Part shown: in pieces, positions 17,780 through 25,481 of the stretch
Layout: each line of letters begins with the position of its first letter
How positions within the stretch are numbered: the stretch's first letter is position 1
Source: Collinsella sp.
GTDB taxonomy: Bacteria; Actinomycetota; Coriobacteriia; Coriobacteriales; Coriobacteriaceae
Reading direction: 5' to 3'
Length of the DNA: 27,190 nt
NCBI GenBank assembly: GCA_019414465.1
Contig: DXLY01000006.1
Span: 14,714-41,903 of the forward strand
The notes under the pieces: generated by a model
Seen by the model: only the letters and a program-made list of their open reading frames with translations
Database searches by the model: none
Told to the model about the DNA's origin: nothing
Translations under genes and position numbers: made by a program

Positions 17780-19234
17780 ATGGGTTACTTTGACAGAACG
17801 TCTGCTGCCGGTATGCCCGAGGGCTTTTTGTGGGGCGGCGCGCTCGCTGCCAACCAGGCCGAAGGGGGCTGGAACGAGGGCGGCCGCGGTATGTCGCACT
17901 CCGACCTGATTCCACAGGGTCCCGACCGCTGGGATGTGATGTTTGGCAGGCAAAAGCCCGTGGATGATCCGGACAGGCTGTATCCATGCCGTTGGGGCAA
18001 CGACTTCTTCCATCATTGGCGCGAGGACGTCGAGTTCTTTGCCGAGATGGGCTTTAAGTGCCTGCGTCTTTCAATTTGTTGGAGCCGTATTTTTCCCACA
18101 GGGATGGAGGCCGAGCCCAACGGTGAGGGCTTGGAGTTTTACCGTCAGGTATTCGAGGCGCTGCGCGAGCACGGAATCGAGCCGCTCGTGACGCTGTCGC
18201 ACTACGACTATCCGTTGGCTCTGGTCGAGCGTTATGGTGGATGGCAAAGCCGAGAGATGATCGAGCGGTATGCGCACTACGTCGAGACCGTCGGACGTGC
18301 GTACCAGGGCCTCGTGCGTTATTGGCTCACCTTCAACGAGATCAACAGCGTGGCGCTGTCCTATCTCAACGCGGGCGTCACGCTCGAGGATGAGCGTGAC
18401 CGTGCAGCCGTGACCGCGGCGTTCTCGCACCATATGTTTATGGCGAGCGCTCGCGCTGTCGAGATCCTGCACAAGATCGATCCCGCAAACAAGGTGGGTT
18501 GCATGATCGCTGCCGGTGCGACCTATCCGTACCGTTGTGCGCCCGAGGACGTATGGCTTGCGTATGAGGAGGACCGCGGCCGCTACTTCTACACTGACGT
18601 GATGGCTGCGGGCGCCTATCCTACTTGGAAGCTGCGTGCGCTCGAGAAAGAGGGTGTTCACGTGCCCTTTGAGCCGGGCGATACGGAGTATCTGGCCGAG
18701 CATACCGTCGACTTCATTTCGTTCTCGTACTATTGCTCGCGCTTGGTGTGCGCCGATGACCAGGTGATCGCTGAGAAGGCGGAGGGCAACGTGTTCCCGA
18801 CGCTGCGCAATCCGTACCTCAAGGATAAAGAGACTGCCTGGAAATGGCAGATCGATGCGCTGGGTTTGCGCGTGACGCTTGCCGGCTACCACGATCGTTA
18901 CCATCTTCCGCTCTTTATCGCCGAGAACGGTGTGGGCGGACTCGATGCGCTGGAAGACGGCAAAGTCCACGATGCGTATCATATTGATTACCTGCGCAGG
19001 CATATTCTTGCGCTGCGCGATGCAATTGTCGAGGACGGTGTTGACCTGATGGGATACACGCCGTGGGGCTGTATCGATTTGGTGTCGGCCTCGACGGGGC
19101 AGATGAAGAAGCGCTATGGCTTTGTTTATGTCGATGCCGATGATACGGGCAAAGGCACGTTCGATCGCTACCGAAAGGACAGCTTCTGCTGGTATCAAAA
19201 GGTCATTGCATCAAATGGCGAGGACTTGAGTTAA
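17780..19234 (+). CDS. GH1 6-phospho-beta-glucosidase
   Basis: Cytoplasmic enzyme that hydrolyses phosphorylated beta-glucosides delivered by the PTS into glucose 6-phosphate and an aglycone or glucose. At 484 residues it has full GH1 length. Acid/base Glu187 lies in TFNEIN and nucleophile Glu382 in FIAENGVGG; the early FLWGGALAANQAEGG and WSRIFP motifs are also GH1. The phosphate-binding region is marked by SASTGQMKKRYGFVYVD near 435-451, whose Ser, Lys and Tyr are typical of 6-phospho-glycosidases. Its start follows the EIIC stop by one base, showing tight coupling. Last gene of the operon, followed by a terminator. Confidence 0.94.
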   Translation: MGYFDRTSAAGMPEGFLWGGALAANQAEGGWNEGGRGMSHSDLIPQGPDRWDVMFGRQKPVDDPDRLYPCRWGNDFFHHWREDVEFFAEMGFKCLRLSICWSRIFPTGMEAEPNGEGLEFYRQVFEALREHGIEPLVTLSHYDYPLALVERYGGWQSREMIERYAHYVETVGRAYQGLVRYWLTFNEINSVALSYLNAGVTLEDERDRAAVTAAFSHHMFMASARAVEILHKIDPANKVGCMIAAGATYPYRCAPEDVWLAYEEDRGRYFYTDVMAAGAYPTWKLRALEKEGVHVPFEPGDTEYLAEHTVDFISFSYYCSRLVCADDQVIAEKAEGNVFPTLRNPYLKDKETAWKWQIDALGLRVTLAGYHDRYHLPLFIAENGVGGLDALEDGKVHDAYHIDYLRRHILALRDAIVEDGVDLMGYTPWGCIDLVSASTGQMKKRYGFVYVDADDTGKGTFDRYRKDSFCWYQKVIASNGEDLS

Positions 19235-19250
19235 CCCTTGCAAGCCTGCT

Positions 19251-19284
19251 GCCCCCGTGGCCCGTTTCGGCCGCGGGGGCTTTT
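19251..19284 (+). terminator. Rho-independent terminator of the PTS/GH1 operon
   Basis: GCCCCCGTGGCC (19251-19262) pairs with GGCCGCGGGGGC (19269-19280), one mismatch, followed by TTTTGTTATT. It lies 17 bases after the GH1 stop. Confidence 0.93.
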
Positions 19285-19327
19285 GTTATTGAGGCGGCTG
19301 TTCATGAGGAGCATTGCAGGCTGCGGA

Positions 19328-19380
19328 AACCCGGCACTTGGGGACGTTCCTTTCCTGCCGGCAGTTTGGGACAGTCCTTA
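19328..19380. repeat. Dispersed dimeric repeat (53 bases)
   Basis: Matches 13428-13480 with two mismatches. It contains two GGGAC/TCCTT units separated by GCCGGCA. A looser relative is at 574-624. Confidence 0.85.
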
Positions 19381-19400
19381 AAGGCCGCATCGATCAACTG

Positions 19401-19572
19401 CGGAAAGCACATCCCAGAATGAGCGTCCAACATGGGGTGCGGTTTCCCTTGAGGCCCTCAATCGGAAAATGCATCCCGGATTTTTGTCGAAAAGCGGTCC
19501 CTAGTTTCCCAAACGGGCCGCTAACGGAAAGCGCATCCCGCTATTGGGCCCCAAAGCAGGATGCGCTTTCCG
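19401..19572. repeat. Short repeat array with CGGAAA-N4-ATCCC-like units
   Basis: Near-identical 15-base units occur at 19401-19415, 19463-19477 and 19525-19539 (spacing 62 each). An inverted relative lies at 19434-19448, and a perfect 14-base inverted partner of the third unit at 19559-19572. The last pair forms a hairpin with a 20-base loop. The regular 62-base spacing is notable. No coding potential is evident in this 400-base gap. Confidence 0.65.
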
Positions 19573-19651
19573 TGCTGGCAGTTCCAAGCAGTTCGGGATG
19601 GCCCTTTTCGTCTGCTCTCGGCCGGCGTCCGTAAGACTGTCCTCGACGACC

Positions 19652-19690
19652 ACTCATTTAAGTCTGTCCCCAATGAGTGCCCAATGACTA
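19652..19690. repeat. Dispersed repeat fragment at the 3' end of the C39-like gene
   Basis: ACTCATTTAAGTCTGTCCCC (19652-19671) matches 13537-13556 in the same orientation, and both continue CAATGA. Read on the minus strand, the element's edge TAGTCATTGGG is present, and its first three bases are the stop codon of the leftward gene. Confidence 0.75.
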
Positions 19691-20719
19691 GTAGTAGGCC
19701 CACATGGCTTCGACTTCGTTGAGGACCTCTACGACGCCCCAGCGGCGGGCGCTGCGGCTGGCCGAGTTGGGATCGAAGACTTCAATCTGGTCGGCGTCGT
19801 CAATACCGTAAAGTACAATGTAGTGGCCCACGTTGGTAAAGGTGCCCGGCCGAACGGCGGCGATGACGGGCGCTCCCGAACGCAGCACCTGAGTCATCGA
19901 GTCGCGATCGTTATGAAGCTCCGTTCCGTTAAGTCCCAACTGCCACGCACCGCTCGTCATAAACGACCATTCGGTTGCACCGGTGGGGGCGTAATTGCCT
20001 GCCTCGGAAAGCGCGCACATATCGACGGGAGTCATATCGGTGCGTCCCGTCTTAAAGATATAGACCATGGTGAGGCACGTAGGCCCGCAAGCATTTTGGC
20101 GGATGGTACCGCCGGCGTAAGGCAGCTCCGACCATGCAGGGTCGATCTGATAGATATGGGGCATCGTGCCGGCTTGCCATTGCGAGCGCGGGGTCGAAAA
20201 GGCGAAAGAATAACCGGGCGCGACGGGGGCCTTGAGCAGCTTGTCCTCGGCGGTGGGCTCGAGACCGGCCGAGCCGTGGGACATACAGGAGCTCATAAGC
20301 ACAAAGACCAGACAGATGAGGATAGAGCACAGTGCGAGGCAAAGCCGACGAGCCGGCAGGGCGGGGGCATTCACGAACGATGTCGAGCGGTAGGGCTTGC
20401 CGTCGCGTCCGCCTTGGGGATGCGAAAAGAAGCGGTTGATATGGCTTCCGGGCTGACGTGCGCCGTTGCGGCGCAGTTGCGGAACCTCGGCTTGGCGCTG
20501 TCGAGTGCGCGCGCCCAAGCGGCTATCTTGCTGTGCGCTTGTGCCCGTGCTCGGACGGCCACTCTGCCGTGTTCTGTTTGTCTGCTGCCGAGACGAAGGC
20601 TTGGGTTGCTCTTGAGGGCGTTGCGGATTGCTGCTCGTGGCACTTCTGGGCGTCGGCGTGGTACGCCCGGCAAGGCGAACGTTTCGCTGCCGTTCGCCGT
20701 CATTGTATTCGTATGCCAT
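19688..20719 (-). CDS. Membrane-anchored C39-family peptidase-like protein
   Basis: A 343-residue protein of unknown role. Residues 1-120 are hydrophilic, basic and rich in Arg, Gln, Ser and Pro, probably disordered and cytoplasmic. One hydrophobic segment (about 126-146) should anchor it, leaving the C-terminal domain outside. That domain looks like a papain-fold C39-type peptidase: Cys211 in QNACGPTC, His299 in NVGHYIVLYG and Asp316 in VFDPNS form the expected triad. Such stand-alone domains may process or bind peptides at the cell surface; the substrate is unknown. AGGCGG stands before the start at 20719. It is monocistronic, convergent with the PTS operon. The end of the gene coincides with a dispersed repeat, so its last codons may have been altered by insertion. 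An alternative start nearer the membrane segment would make that segment a signal peptide. Confidence 0.75.
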   Translation of the reverse strand: MAYEYNDGERQRNVRLAGRTTPTPRSATSSNPQRPQEQPKPSSRQQTNRTRQSGRPSTGTSAQQDSRLGARTRQRQAEVPQLRRNGARQPGSHINRFFSHPQGGRDGKPYRSTSFVNAPALPARRLCLALCSILICLVFVLMSSCMSHGSAGLEPTAEDKLLKAPVAPGYSFAFSTPRSQWQAGTMPHIYQIDPAWSELPYAGGTIRQNACGPTCLTMVYIFKTGRTDMTPVDMCALSEAGNYAPTGATEWSFMTSGAWQLGLNGTELHNDRDSMTQVLRSGAPVIAAVRPGTFTNVGHYIVLYGIDDADQIEVFDPNSASRSARRWGVVEVLNEVEAMWAYY

Positions 20720-21079
20720 TTGTACCGCCTCGTCTCATGTATAACCCGTCCATCCTACAAAAAAGACGTGCAGCAAATGAGGACATACGCCAAAACCTCG
20801 GTAAGCGGCATGGACGGGAGCGAGCCTGGCGCCATAAAACGACGCCCTCCGCGAGCGATTGAATCGCGCCATCAAAACGGACGCTCGCACCGAGTGACGC
20901 CCCTCGCCGTTCGTCCCAAAAACGGCGCCGTTCGTTTTGCAGTTCTGCCTTCGGTCGAGCCACAAGCGGCGCTGCTGTGCCAAGGCCGTATCTTAAAGCC
21001 ACGAAATAAAAGCGCGCGGCAAAACAGACCGCGCAAGGGGTGACGCCAAAGAGGCGTCAATAAGGAAAGGAGGGGAACA
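20720..21079. promoter_or_regulatory. Divergent gap with structured leader of the permease gene
   Basis: These 360 bases separate two divergent genes and must hold a promoter for each; neither is clear. Structures seen are the palindrome AACGGCGCCGTT (20921-20932), a GCGCGG/CCGCGC hairpin (21014-21019 with 21029-21034) and a perfect TGACGCC/GGCGTCA hairpin (21041-21047 with 21053-21059) five bases before the ribosome site AAGGAAAGGAGGGG. The last hairpin could affect ribosome access. No open frame here looks like a gene. Confidence 0.4.
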
Positions 21080-22531
21080 ATGGCGGACAAGAACGCAGAA
21101 GTTGCAGTCGAAGGTAACGGTGGCATGAAGAAAACGCTTTCGCTCTGGAACTTCTTCACCATCGGTTTCGGTGCCATCATCGGTACCGGTTGGGTTCTGC
21201 AGGTCGGCGACTGGATGGTCGTGGGCGGCGGTCCCGTTCCCGCTATGATCGCATTCCTCTTGGGTGCAATCTTCCTCGTGCCCGTCGGAGCTGTTTTCGG
21301 TGAGCTCACGGCTGCTATCCCCATCTCGGGCGGCATCGTCGAGTATGTCGATCGTAGCTTTGGCCGTACGCTGAGCTACATCACCGGTTGGCTCCTGGCC
21401 CTGGGCAACGGTATCCTGTGCCCGTGGGAGGCAATCGCCATCTCGACCCTCGTGTCCGAGATGTTCGGCAGCCTGCCCGGTCTTGAGTGGCTGCGTGCCG
21501 TCAAGCTTTATACCATCCTGGGCGCCGACGTTTACCTGTTCCCGACGCTGATCGCGCTCGGCTTTGCAGTCTACGTCATCTTCCTCAACTTCCGCGGTGC
21601 CAGCTCGGCCGCCAAGCTCCAGGCCTTCCTGACCAAGGCCCTGCTCTGCGGCATGCTGCTCGCCATGGGCGTCTCGCTGTTCACCGGTTCGCCGGAACAC
21701 GCCATGCCCGTGTTCTCCCAGGTCACCGGCGCTGGCGGCGGCAAGCCCGCTACCGAGGGCACCAGCCTGTTCGCCGGCATCGTGTCGGTCCTGGTTCTGA
21801 CCCCGTTCTTCTACGCCGGTTTCGACACCATTCCTCAGCAGGCTGAGGAAGCAGCCGAGGGCCTCAACTGGAACAAGTTCGGCAAGATCATCTCCCTAGC
21901 CCTGCTGGCCGCAGGCGGCTTCTACATGGTCTGCATCTACTCGTTCGGCACCATCCTCGACTGGCATGAGTTTGTTAAGAGCCCGGTTCCCGCGCTTGCC
22001 TGCCTCAAGGGCATCAACATGCTTCTGTACCTGGCCATGCTCGTAATCGCCACGCTTGGACCCATGGGCCCGATGAACTCCTTCTACGGCGCCACGAGCC
22101 GCATCATGCTTGCCATGGGCCGCAAGGGCCAGCTGCCCGAGAAATTCGCCGAGGTCGATCCCAAGTCCGGCGCTCCCAAGCTCGCCTGCGTCGTCCTGGG
22201 CGTCATCACCGTCATCGGTCCGTTCCTGGGCAAGAACATGCTCATTCCTCTGACCAACGTGTCGGCCCTCGCCTTCATCTTCTCCTGCGGCATGGTCGCC
22301 CTCGCTTGCCTGCGCATGCGCTTCACCGAGCCCGACCTGCCTCGTCCCTACGAGGTGCCCGGCGGCAAGTTTGGCATCTGCCTCGCTGTCGCTGCCTGCG
22401 CCGTCATCATCGGCCTGCTCGTGATCCCGTTCTCTCCCGCCTCCCTCAACATGGTGGAGTGGAGCATCGTGATCGGCTGGCTGGCCATTGGCCTGGCCCT
22501 CATGGCCTTCACCAATTCCCGCAAAAAATAA
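21080..22531 (+). CDS. APC-family amino-acid permease
   Basis: A cytoplasmic-membrane amino-acid transporter of 483 residues with about twelve hydrophobic segments. The first segment carries the APC hallmark FFTIGFGAIIGTGWVL (about 25-40), where the GxxxGTG loop contacts the substrate backbone in known structures. TPFFYAGFDTIPQQAEEA near 245-262 is the other conserved family segment. The substrate cannot be read from the sequence. Strong ribosome site AAGGAAAGGAGGGG. Codon use is highly C-ended, hinting at high expression. An amidohydrolase follows in the same direction after about 130 bases, so the pair may import and break down the same amino-acid derivative or peptide; this is inference. 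Confidence 0.9.
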   Translation: MADKNAEVAVEGNGGMKKTLSLWNFFTIGFGAIIGTGWVLQVGDWMVVGGGPVPAMIAFLLGAIFLVPVGAVFGELTAAIPISGGIVEYVDRSFGRTLSYITGWLLALGNGILCPWEAIAISTLVSEMFGSLPGLEWLRAVKLYTILGADVYLFPTLIALGFAVYVIFLNFRGASSAAKLQAFLTKALLCGMLLAMGVSLFTGSPEHAMPVFSQVTGAGGGKPATEGTSLFAGIVSVLVLTPFFYAGFDTIPQQAEEAAEGLNWNKFGKIISLALLAAGGFYMVCIYSFGTILDWHEFVKSPVPALACLKGINMLLYLAMLVIATLGPMGPMNSFYGATSRIMLAMGRKGQLPEKFAEVDPKSGAPKLACVVLGVITVIGPFLGKNMLIPLTNVSALAFIFSCGMVALACLRMRFTEPDLPRPYEVPGGKFGICLAVAACAVIIGLLVIPFSPASLNMVEWSIVIGWLAIGLALMAFTNSRKK

Positions 22532-22551
22532 CGCCTAGCCGGGGCGGATCG

Positions 22552-22580
22552 GGTGCGCGGGATCCTCTCTCCCGCGCACC
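22552..22580 (+). other. Hairpin between permease and amidohydrolase genes
   Basis: GGTGCGCGGGA (22552-22562) pairs perfectly with TCCCGCGCACC (22570-22580). No T-tract follows directly; the later TAGTTTTG is 11 bases away. It may be an mRNA-stabilising or weak terminator structure. Just after it, AACCCGGCACCACTTGGG resembles the edge of the dispersed repeat. Confidence 0.6.
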
Positions 22581-22662
22581 GAACCCGGCACCACTTGGGT
22601 AGTTTTGTGAGGCCTTAACCCAACACGGCCTCGCCCACTATATGGATCCATAAGGAGGAACC

Positions 22663-23940
22663 ATGTCCACTAAGTATGCAATCGTTGGCGGCAAGCTCAT
22701 CGACGGTACCGGTGCCGAGCCGGTCGAGAACTCCCTCGTTCTCGTCGACGACAACGGCAAGATCGAGTACGCCGGCACTATGCAGGACCTTCCCGAGGGC
22801 GTTGAGGTTATCGACGCCGCCGGCAAGACCGTCCTTCCCGGCCTGATCGACACCCACCTGCACTTCTCGGGCAACCTGACCGACGATGACACCGATTGGG
22901 TCATGCAGCCGCTCCTCGAGAAGCAGGCCGTCGCCGTCAAGCAGGCCTACGACTGCCTCACCCACGGCCTCACCACCGTCTGCGAGATCGGCCGCTTTGG
23001 TATCCAGATCCGTGACTGCATCGACAAGGGCGTCTTTAAGGGCCCGCGCGTTCTGGCCACCGGTCTGGGCTTCTGCCGCGTTGCCGGCCACGGTGACTCC
23101 CACCACTGCACCCAGGAGCTCAACAAGGAATCCCACCCCTGGGGCGACCAGGTCGACGGTCCTTGGGATCTGCGCAAGGCCGTCCGTCGTCGCCTGCGTG
23201 AGAACCCCGATGCCATCAAGATCTGGGCTACCGGTGGCGGCATCTGGCGCTGGGACTCCGGTCGCGACCAGCACTATTGCTCCGAGGAGATCCAGGCCGT
23301 GGTCGAAGAGGCAAAGATGGTCGGCATCCCCGTGTGGAGCCACTGCTACAACAACCACGCCGCTGCCTACGATTCCGTTCGCTTTGGCTGCGAGCAGCTG
23401 ATTCACGGCTTCGATATCGATGAGCGCACCATGGACCTCATGGCCGAGCAGGGCACCTTCTTCACCCCGACGATCGCCTTCCTGCCCACCTGGTACGCCA
23501 CCTATCCGCCCGTCTACGTCCCCGAGCTGCACGACAAGTACGAGGGCACCCTGGTCGAGAAGGAGCTGCAGCGCAACTACGACTGCCTGCGCGAGGCCAA
23601 GAAGCGCGGCGTCGTCATGACGATCGGCTCCGACTCCTTCTCCTTCGTCACCCCGTACGGCACCTGCTCCATCGAGGAGATGTACGAGTTCGTCGACAAG
23701 ATCGGCTTCACTCCGGTCGAGACCATCACCTGCGCCACCCTCAACGGTGCCAAGATGTGCCACATCGAGGACGAGACCGGTTCCATCGAGGCCGGCAAGT
23801 GCGCCGACCTGCTGGTTGTCAACGGTGACGTCGCCGCCGACATCCACGTGCTCAACACCGACAACATGGACGTCATCATGAAGGACGGCTGGATCGTCGA
23901 GGCCGGCACTTTTGGTGAGGCTAACAAATACAGCGCCTAA
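22663..23940 (+). CDS. Metal-dependent amidohydrolase (imidazolonepropionase/Xaa-Pro dipeptidase-like)
   Basis: A 425-residue cytoplasmic hydrolase of the amidohydrolase superfamily, COG1228-like group. A small N-terminal beta-sandwich is followed by a TIM barrel with the binuclear metal site: DTHLH (His65, His67), Lys186 in IKIWATGG as the candidate carboxylated bridge, His227 in WSHCYNN, His248 in LIHGFD and Asp324 in IGSDSF. The C-terminal sandwich ends with LVVNGDVAADIHVL. Related proteins cleave cyclic amides, N-acylated amino acids or proline dipeptides, and substrate cannot be fixed here. TAAGGAGG is a strong ribosome site. The APC transporter upstream suggests an imported amino-acid-like substrate. 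Codons are strongly C-ended, as in the transporter. Confidence 0.88.
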   Translation: MSTKYAIVGGKLIDGTGAEPVENSLVLVDDNGKIEYAGTMQDLPEGVEVIDAAGKTVLPGLIDTHLHFSGNLTDDDTDWVMQPLLEKQAVAVKQAYDCLTHGLTTVCEIGRFGIQIRDCIDKGVFKGPRVLATGLGFCRVAGHGDSHHCTQELNKESHPWGDQVDGPWDLRKAVRRRLRENPDAIKIWATGGGIWRWDSGRDQHYCSEEIQAVVEEAKMVGIPVWSHCYNNHAAAYDSVRFGCEQLIHGFDIDERTMDLMAEQGTFFTPTIAFLPTWYATYPPVYVPELHDKYEGTLVEKELQRNYDCLREAKKRGVVMTIGSDSFSFVTPYGTCSIEEMYEFVDKIGFTPVETITCATLNGAKMCHIEDETGSIEAGKCADLLVVNGDVAADIHVLNTDNMDVIMKDGWIVEAGTFGEANKYSA

Positions 23941-23991
23941 GATACCGTTTGTCGATGGCTTGATGTAAAACACAGTTTTTGATTGCATAAT

Positions 23992-24027
23992 GCAATGGAG
24001 AGGGTCGCTTGCGGCCCTCTCCATTGC
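23992..24027 (+). terminator. Strong hairpin after the amidohydrolase gene (terminator-like)
   Basis: GCAATGGAGAGGG (23992-24004) pairs perfectly with CCCTCTCCATTGC (24015-24027). The stem may extend through CGC/GCG to a four-base loop. No T-run follows, so termination efficiency is uncertain. It overlaps a TTGCATAATGCAA palindrome (23983-23995) that could compete with it. It sits 25 bases before the kinase start. Confidence 0.55.
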
Positions 24028-24051
24028 TATGGGTGCTACGGACAAGAGGGG

Positions 24052-25443
24052 ATGACGGTGGATTTAAACAGGCTGATTCTGGGCAAGAGCTACAACTCTA
24101 CCAAGGTCTTTCGTACGGCCCAGCATGTGGTTCAGGCCATCCTGCTCGGTATTGTCGTTCCGGCGCTTATCCTGCTGCTTATCTGGGATTTAACCGATAA
24201 TCCCAATCCCGTTCCGGGCGTTGTCGTTATTGCCGGCCTGGTCATGCTGTGCTTCTTTTTCTCGTATGTCTTTGTGGTCCCCGACGACCTCACATCGAGT
24301 GCAACCGACCGTACACTCGCCATTGCATCTAAAATATTCGCCTACACGTCGCGCGGCCTTACGCCCGAAGCGGCACTGGGTGCTTCCAAAATCATCCTGT
24401 CCGAGACCATCGCGTCGGCCATCTGCTTTACCGACGGCAAACAGGTGTTGGCAAGTTGGGGCGAGGATTCGACAAAGTGTCCCGCCGGCACCCCGGTTGT
24501 GCTCAAGACCACACTCAACGTGATCGAGTCCGGCGAACAGAGTGTATTTTCGCGTGACGCCTCCAATGAGACGGGCGGCTATTTTCCCCGTCTGCGCGCC
24601 GGCATTGTCGCGCCACTGACCGTGCGCGGGCATTGCGTGGGCACGCTCGAGCTGTATTACCCCCGCCTGAGCAGCATCGATATGCGCCAGACGGCGTTGG
24701 CCTCGGGCTTTGCCGATCTCATTTCCACGCAGCTCGCCAGCTTTGAGCTCGAGCGCCAGGACGAGCTCACGGCCCGCGTGGAGCTTCGCGCCCTGCAGTC
24801 GCAGGTCGACCCGCATTTTCTATTCAATACCATCAGCACCATCGTGTCGCTCGTTCGAACCGAGCCCGACAAGGCACGATCGCTGCTGATCGACTTCTCC
24901 AACTACTATCGTCAGACGCTTTCTGACTCCGATACGCTCACCACGCTCGAGCACGAGGTGGAACAGGGCACTCGTTATATCAATCTTATGCAGGCCCGGT
25001 ATGGCGACGGCCGTCTGCGCGTCTCGGTCGACATCGACTTTGAGGTGCGCGACAGCCTGGTACCGCCGTTTATCTTGCAGCCGCTGCTCGAAAACTGTAT
25101 CAAGCACGCGCAGCGCGAGACCGAGCCGCTTTCTATTCGTGTTAGGGCTTTCGAGACCGATGACGGTTTGGAGATCATCGTCGAAGACGACGGCATCGGT
25201 ATGAGCGAAGAAGTCTGCGCGCATCTGTTTGAGCAGCATCGCCGAGAGGAGCCCGAGAGCATTACCGCCGACGGCTCCGTCAAGCGAGGTTGCGGCCTGG
25301 CGCTCTTCAACGTGCTTCAGCGCATCCATTTCTTTTACGGAGAAGATTCCGGCATGCGCGTGAAGTCCCAGGAGGGCGTGGGAACGCAGGTCATCGTTGA
25401 GTTGAACGGCGAGCCGCATGAGCCGGCGCCGCTAACGGTGTAG
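24052..25443 (+). CDS. LytS/YehU-type sensor histidine kinase with GAF-like region
   Basis: A membrane sensor kinase, 463 residues from the ATG at 24052. Two hydrophobic segments (about 26-45 and 54-73) form a short hairpin in the membrane, followed by a GAF-like region (about 90-225) that may sense a cytoplasmic ligand. Then comes the His_kinase domain of the LytS family with ALQSQVDPHFLFN, phospho-acceptor His255, and an HATPase domain with N-box LLENCIKHA (Asn348) and DDGIGMS. It lacks the multi-span 5TMR domain of classical LytS. AAGAGGGG lies directly against the ATG, leaving no spacer, so GTG at 24058 (six-base spacing) may be the real start. A LytTR regulator follows after 38 bases, its evident partner. 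The stimulus is unknown. Confidence 0.9.
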   Translation: MTVDLNRLILGKSYNSTKVFRTAQHVVQAILLGIVVPALILLLIWDLTDNPNPVPGVVVIAGLVMLCFFFSYVFVVPDDLTSSATDRTLAIASKIFAYTSRGLTPEAALGASKIILSETIASAICFTDGKQVLASWGEDSTKCPAGTPVVLKTTLNVIESGEQSVFSRDASNETGGYFPRLRAGIVAPLTVRGHCVGTLELYYPRLSSIDMRQTALASGFADLISTQLASFELERQDELTARVELRALQSQVDPHFLFNTISTIVSLVRTEPDKARSLLIDFSNYYRQTLSDSDTLTTLEHEVEQGTRYINLMQARYGDGRLRVSVDIDFEVRDSLVPPFILQPLLENCIKHAQRETEPLSIRVRAFETDDGLEIIVEDDGIGMSEEVCAHLFEQHRREEPESITADGSVKRGCGLALFNVLQRIHFFYGEDSGMRVKSQEGVGTQVIVELNGEPHEPAPLTV

Positions 25444-25481
25444 CACGCGGTTGGATTGAGAGAAAAAGAGGGGAAGCGCAT

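Noticed and set aside
19823..21043. 406-codon plus-strand frame opposite the C39-like gene and across the gap
   Set aside because: The opposite strand encodes a coherent Cys-His-Asp protein with a membrane segment; this frame has no family features and would overlap the permease leader.
22615..24045. 476-codon minus-strand frame opposite the amidohydrolase
   Set aside because: Shadow composition; the plus strand has a complete amidohydrolase metal site.
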